From Thermoplasmatota archaeon (GTDB taxonomy: Archaea > Thermoplasmatota > E2 > JACPAO01 > JAHFTW01), in the NCBI GenBank assembly GCA_028289805.1, contig JANQNI010000269.1, forward strand, positions 1-7,133: DNA of 7,133 bases, given 5' to 3'. The notes under the pieces were generated by a model that saw only the letters and a program-made list of their open reading frames with translations, was not told where the DNA came from and did not search any database. Shown in pieces: positions 5,263-7,133 of the stretch. A program made the position numbers and the translations under genes. Within the stretch, counting starts at the first letter, position 1, and every line of letters begins with the position of its first letter.

Positions 5263-5276
5263 GCTTGTCCTGGTTC

Positions 5277-7133
5277 ATGCGCCGCCCGAACGCCCCGCCT
5301 CCGGCGTCCCCCGTCCGCACGACCCTCGGGGGTCCGACCCTCCGGCGACCCCGTCGCGCGGCCGCCTCGGCCACGCTCCTGGTGCTGTTGCTGTTTGCGT
5401 CCCCGACCGTCGCTGACGACACGGAGCCGCCCCGCCTGGTCGACGCGTCCATCGGCGCCGACACCTACGCCAACGGGGACACGGTCGAGGTCGTCATGGA
5501 CTGGGAGGACGCCTCCGGCGTGGACTCGGTCGCCGTGCGCCTGTACGGTCCCAACGGCCTGACGTTCTACCAGGGCGGCTGCTCCGGCGGGGGCAAGCGC
5601 GTCGCAACCGTCACGTGCGGCGTGCCGCTGCCGGAGGGGGTGCCCGCGGGCGAATACGACGTCCGCATGGTCTTCGTCCGCGACGTGGTGGGGCACACCG
5701 ACCACGCCTTCCTGCACATCCCCTTCACCGTCGAGTCCCCGCACACGGACACCGAACCGCCCATCCTCACCGGCATCGCGCAGCACGTGGACCGGTTCGA
5801 GCCCGCCGACCCCGGCACCGGCGCCGACGCGTTCACCCTGACCTACGATGAGGCTTCCGGGATCTCGTGGGCACGCATCTACTTCGAGGGTCCGGGGGGC
5901 AACCAGCGACTCTGGGCCGATTGCCACGACCCCGGGCCCGAGCAGGCGACCTGCGACCTCCGGGACACCGCCGACGTGCCCGCTGGGACGTACCGCATCC
6001 GGCTCGTCTCGCTCACCGACGACATCGGTTACGTGGGGTCCGTCTGGGGCGACGACCTGGAACCCTTCGGCGGCTTCTCGGTCGAGGTCGTCACGGAGTC
6101 CGTGGACGCGGAAAAGCCGGTCCTGCAACGCGTCGTCTTCCCCGACCGCGTCCACCGGGGCGAGGCGTTCCCCCTCGAGCTCTCTTTCCTGGAGGCGGGT
6201 CCGTACCTGCACCTGTGGGTCTACTTCGAGACGACGCGGGGCAACGCCCAGTTCGAGGTCCGGACGAGCGACTGCGACCCTCCGGTGCGCGACGGCGGCG
6301 CCCTGCGGTACGTGTGCTTCCTGCACGTCCCCGCGAACTTCCCCCTGGGCGTGGCGGACATCCTGCACGTGCAGGGACGCGACCCGGCCGGCAACGAGGG
6401 CAACTACGCGTCGGTCCACCGGTTCTCCCCCGGCGGTCCGTACACCTTCGACGACGACGCCGATCACGACACCGCCCTGGTGGTGGTCCCGCGCACCGTC
6501 GAGGGCGCCGTGGAGGCCATCGACACCGTGTTCAACGAGGTGGCCCCCGGAGAGGTCGCCACCCTGGTCTACCGTACCGAGGACGCCGTCGACGCCGTCC
6601 GGGTGACCCTCCAGGACACGGTCACGGGGGCCGTGGCCACCGTCGCCTGCACGGACCCCCGCACCGACGAACTGGGGCACCTGTGCGACGTGCGGACGCC
6701 CGCCGACCACGAAGGGGTCCTGGCCGTCACCCACGTCGCCGTCGAGCAGGGTGGTGAGGTTGTGGAGTCGGCGCACGAACCGATGGAGATTCTCGCCGTC
6801 GGCACGACGATCCCGGTGGACGCCTACGCGGACGTTCCCTCCGCCGGCGGCCTGTCCGGCGCCGACAACGACGTGGGCCTGCGCGTCTACGGTCCCGCCA
6901 CGACGCAGTCCGGGTCCACGGCCGACGACGGGTCCGGTTTGGGTGCCGGTGCCGACACCGATGCCGACGCTGGAACCGACGCCGCGTCGACGACGCCGGA
7001 TGTCGACGACGAGACTCCCGGCGCCTCGCAAGGCAATGCCACCGGCGAGGACTCTGGACGGGGAGACGCATCCCAGGAAACCCCCGATCCGGGCGACGCC
7101 GCGCAGGACGACCCGGACGGCGCCGGGGCGGAC
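5277..7133 (+). CDS. Secreted or surface protein with four Cys-paired Ig-like repeats (runs off right edge)
   Basis: The frame is open for 619 residues to the window end. An Arg-rich N-region (RRPRR, 23-27) and a hydrophobic core (about 28-42) ending in SPTVA form a Sec-type signal peptide, with probable cleavage near residue 46. Four beta-sandwich-like repeats follow, at about 47-153, 158-273, 276-390 and 396-508. Repeats 1 and 2 open with DTEPP, repeat 3 with DAEKP. Each has exactly one close Cys pair: 102/114, 216/226, 333/347 and 458/470; repeats 1-3 continue into a P-x-G turn (VPAGEYDV, VPAGTYRI, FPLGVADI), while repeat 4 has only the weaker DHEGVLAV. These are the only Cys in the protein, so four disulfides are likely. 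Repeat style (D-A-S-G-V and D-P-A-G-N) matches Ig-like extracellular modules. From residue 541 the chain is an Asp/Gly/Ser/Thr/Ala-rich acidic stalk, suggesting a C-terminal cell-surface anchor beyond the window. Function unknown; adhesin, sheath or extracellular-enzyme scaffold are possible. Confidence 0.85.
   Translation, partial: MRRPNAPPPASPVRTTLGGPTLRRPRRAAASATLLVLLLFASPTVADDTEPPRLVDASIGADTYANGDTVEVVMDWEDASGVDSVAVRLYGPNGLTFYQGGCSGGGKRVATVTCGVPLPEGVPAGEYDVRMVFVRDVVGHTDHAFLHIPFTVESPHTDTEPPILTGIAQHVDRFEPADPGTGADAFTLTYDEASGISWARIYFEGPGGNQRLWADCHDPGPEQATCDLRDTADVPAGTYRIRLVSLTDDIGYVGSVWGDDLEPFGGFSVEVVTESVDAEKPVLQRVVFPDRVHRGEAFPLELSFLEAGPYLHLWVYFETTRGNAQFEVRTSDCDPPVRDGGALRYVCFLHVPANFPLGVADILHVQGRDPAGNEGNYASVHRFSPGGPYTFDDDADHDTALVVVPRTVEGAVEAIDTVFNEVAPGEVATLVYRTEDAVDAVRVTLQDTVTGAVATVACTDPRTDELGHLCDVRTPADHEGVLAVTHVAVEQGGEVVESAHEPMEILAVGTTIPVDAYADVPSAGGLSGADNDVGLRVYGPATTQSGSTADDGSGLGAGADTDADAGTDAASTTPDVDDETPGASQGNATGEDSGRGDASQETPDPGDAAQDDPDGAGAD
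6900..7133 (+). repeat. Low-complexity acidic stalk-coding region
   Basis: Residues 542-619 of the secreted protein are built almost wholly from Asp, Gly, Ser, Thr, Ala, Glu, Pro and Gln, with a single Arg and no Lys. Short near-repeats such as GADTDADAGTDA are visible. There are no hydrophobic segments. Such stalks often hold domains away from the cell surface and can be O-glycosylated. Confidence 0.7.

Noticed and set aside
5130..7031. A 633-codon open frame on the minus strand across the secreted-protein gene
   Set aside because: The plus frame has a signal peptide, repeated domains, paired Cys and coding-like third positions; the minus product is Gly/Val/Arg/Asp-rich with no domain and is a shadow.
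6950..7133. A CRISPR-like or tandem DNA repeat at the right end
   Set aside because: The repetition is at the amino-acid level in an acidic stalk; there are no regularly spaced identical DNA repeats.

Overview
The window is about 70% GC with dense G/C-ending codons. It carries an archaeal-type (group II) chaperonin with a GGM-repeat tail, a TrmB-type regulator with a PLD-like effector domain, and TATA-like boxes placed as in archaeal promoters, including one leaderless start. I read it as a high-GC euryarchaeon, possibly Thermoplasmatota-like. The exact lineage cannot be fixed from this sequence. No tRNA, rRNA, CRISPR array, insertion sequence or integrase was seen.

Layout: (1) 1-215, minus: start of an unrecognised gene running off the left edge, divergent from (2) 279-1175, plus: TrmB-family regulator. 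The shared spacer has a TATA-like box and a 9-bp palindrome. (3) 1250-1792 and 1792-2226, plus: two genes overlapping by one base. The first is a three-helix membrane protein whose cytoplasmic tail resembles a HisKA_3 dimerisation helix with Asn where the phosphoacceptor His would be. The second is a stand-alone response-regulator receiver with all key residues intact. (4) 2292-3023, minus, convergent: a LiaF-like four-helix membrane protein with regularly spaced FGG rungs. (5) A symmetric CTATAG box between this gene and a 25-residue small ORF (3131-3208, plus) that is followed by a 13-bp hairpin. (6) 3472-5133, plus: thermosome subunit, with a dyad on its promoter, a structured leader that can fold in two exclusive ways next to the Shine-Dalgarno, and a strong terminator hairpin. 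(7) 5277-7133, plus: a large secreted protein running off the right edge, with four Ig-like repeats each holding one Cys pair, then an acidic low-complexity stalk.

Taken together the genes suggest an envelope or protein-stress neighbourhood: a regulator, a membrane sensor with a receiver, a LiaF-like envelope protein, a chaperonin and a disulfide-bearing surface protein. The combination of a His-less HisKA_3-like membrane protein, an output-less receiver and a LiaF-like protein resembles a stripped-down LiaFSR system and is the best candidate for something undescribed. The functional link between these genes is inference from adjacency only.
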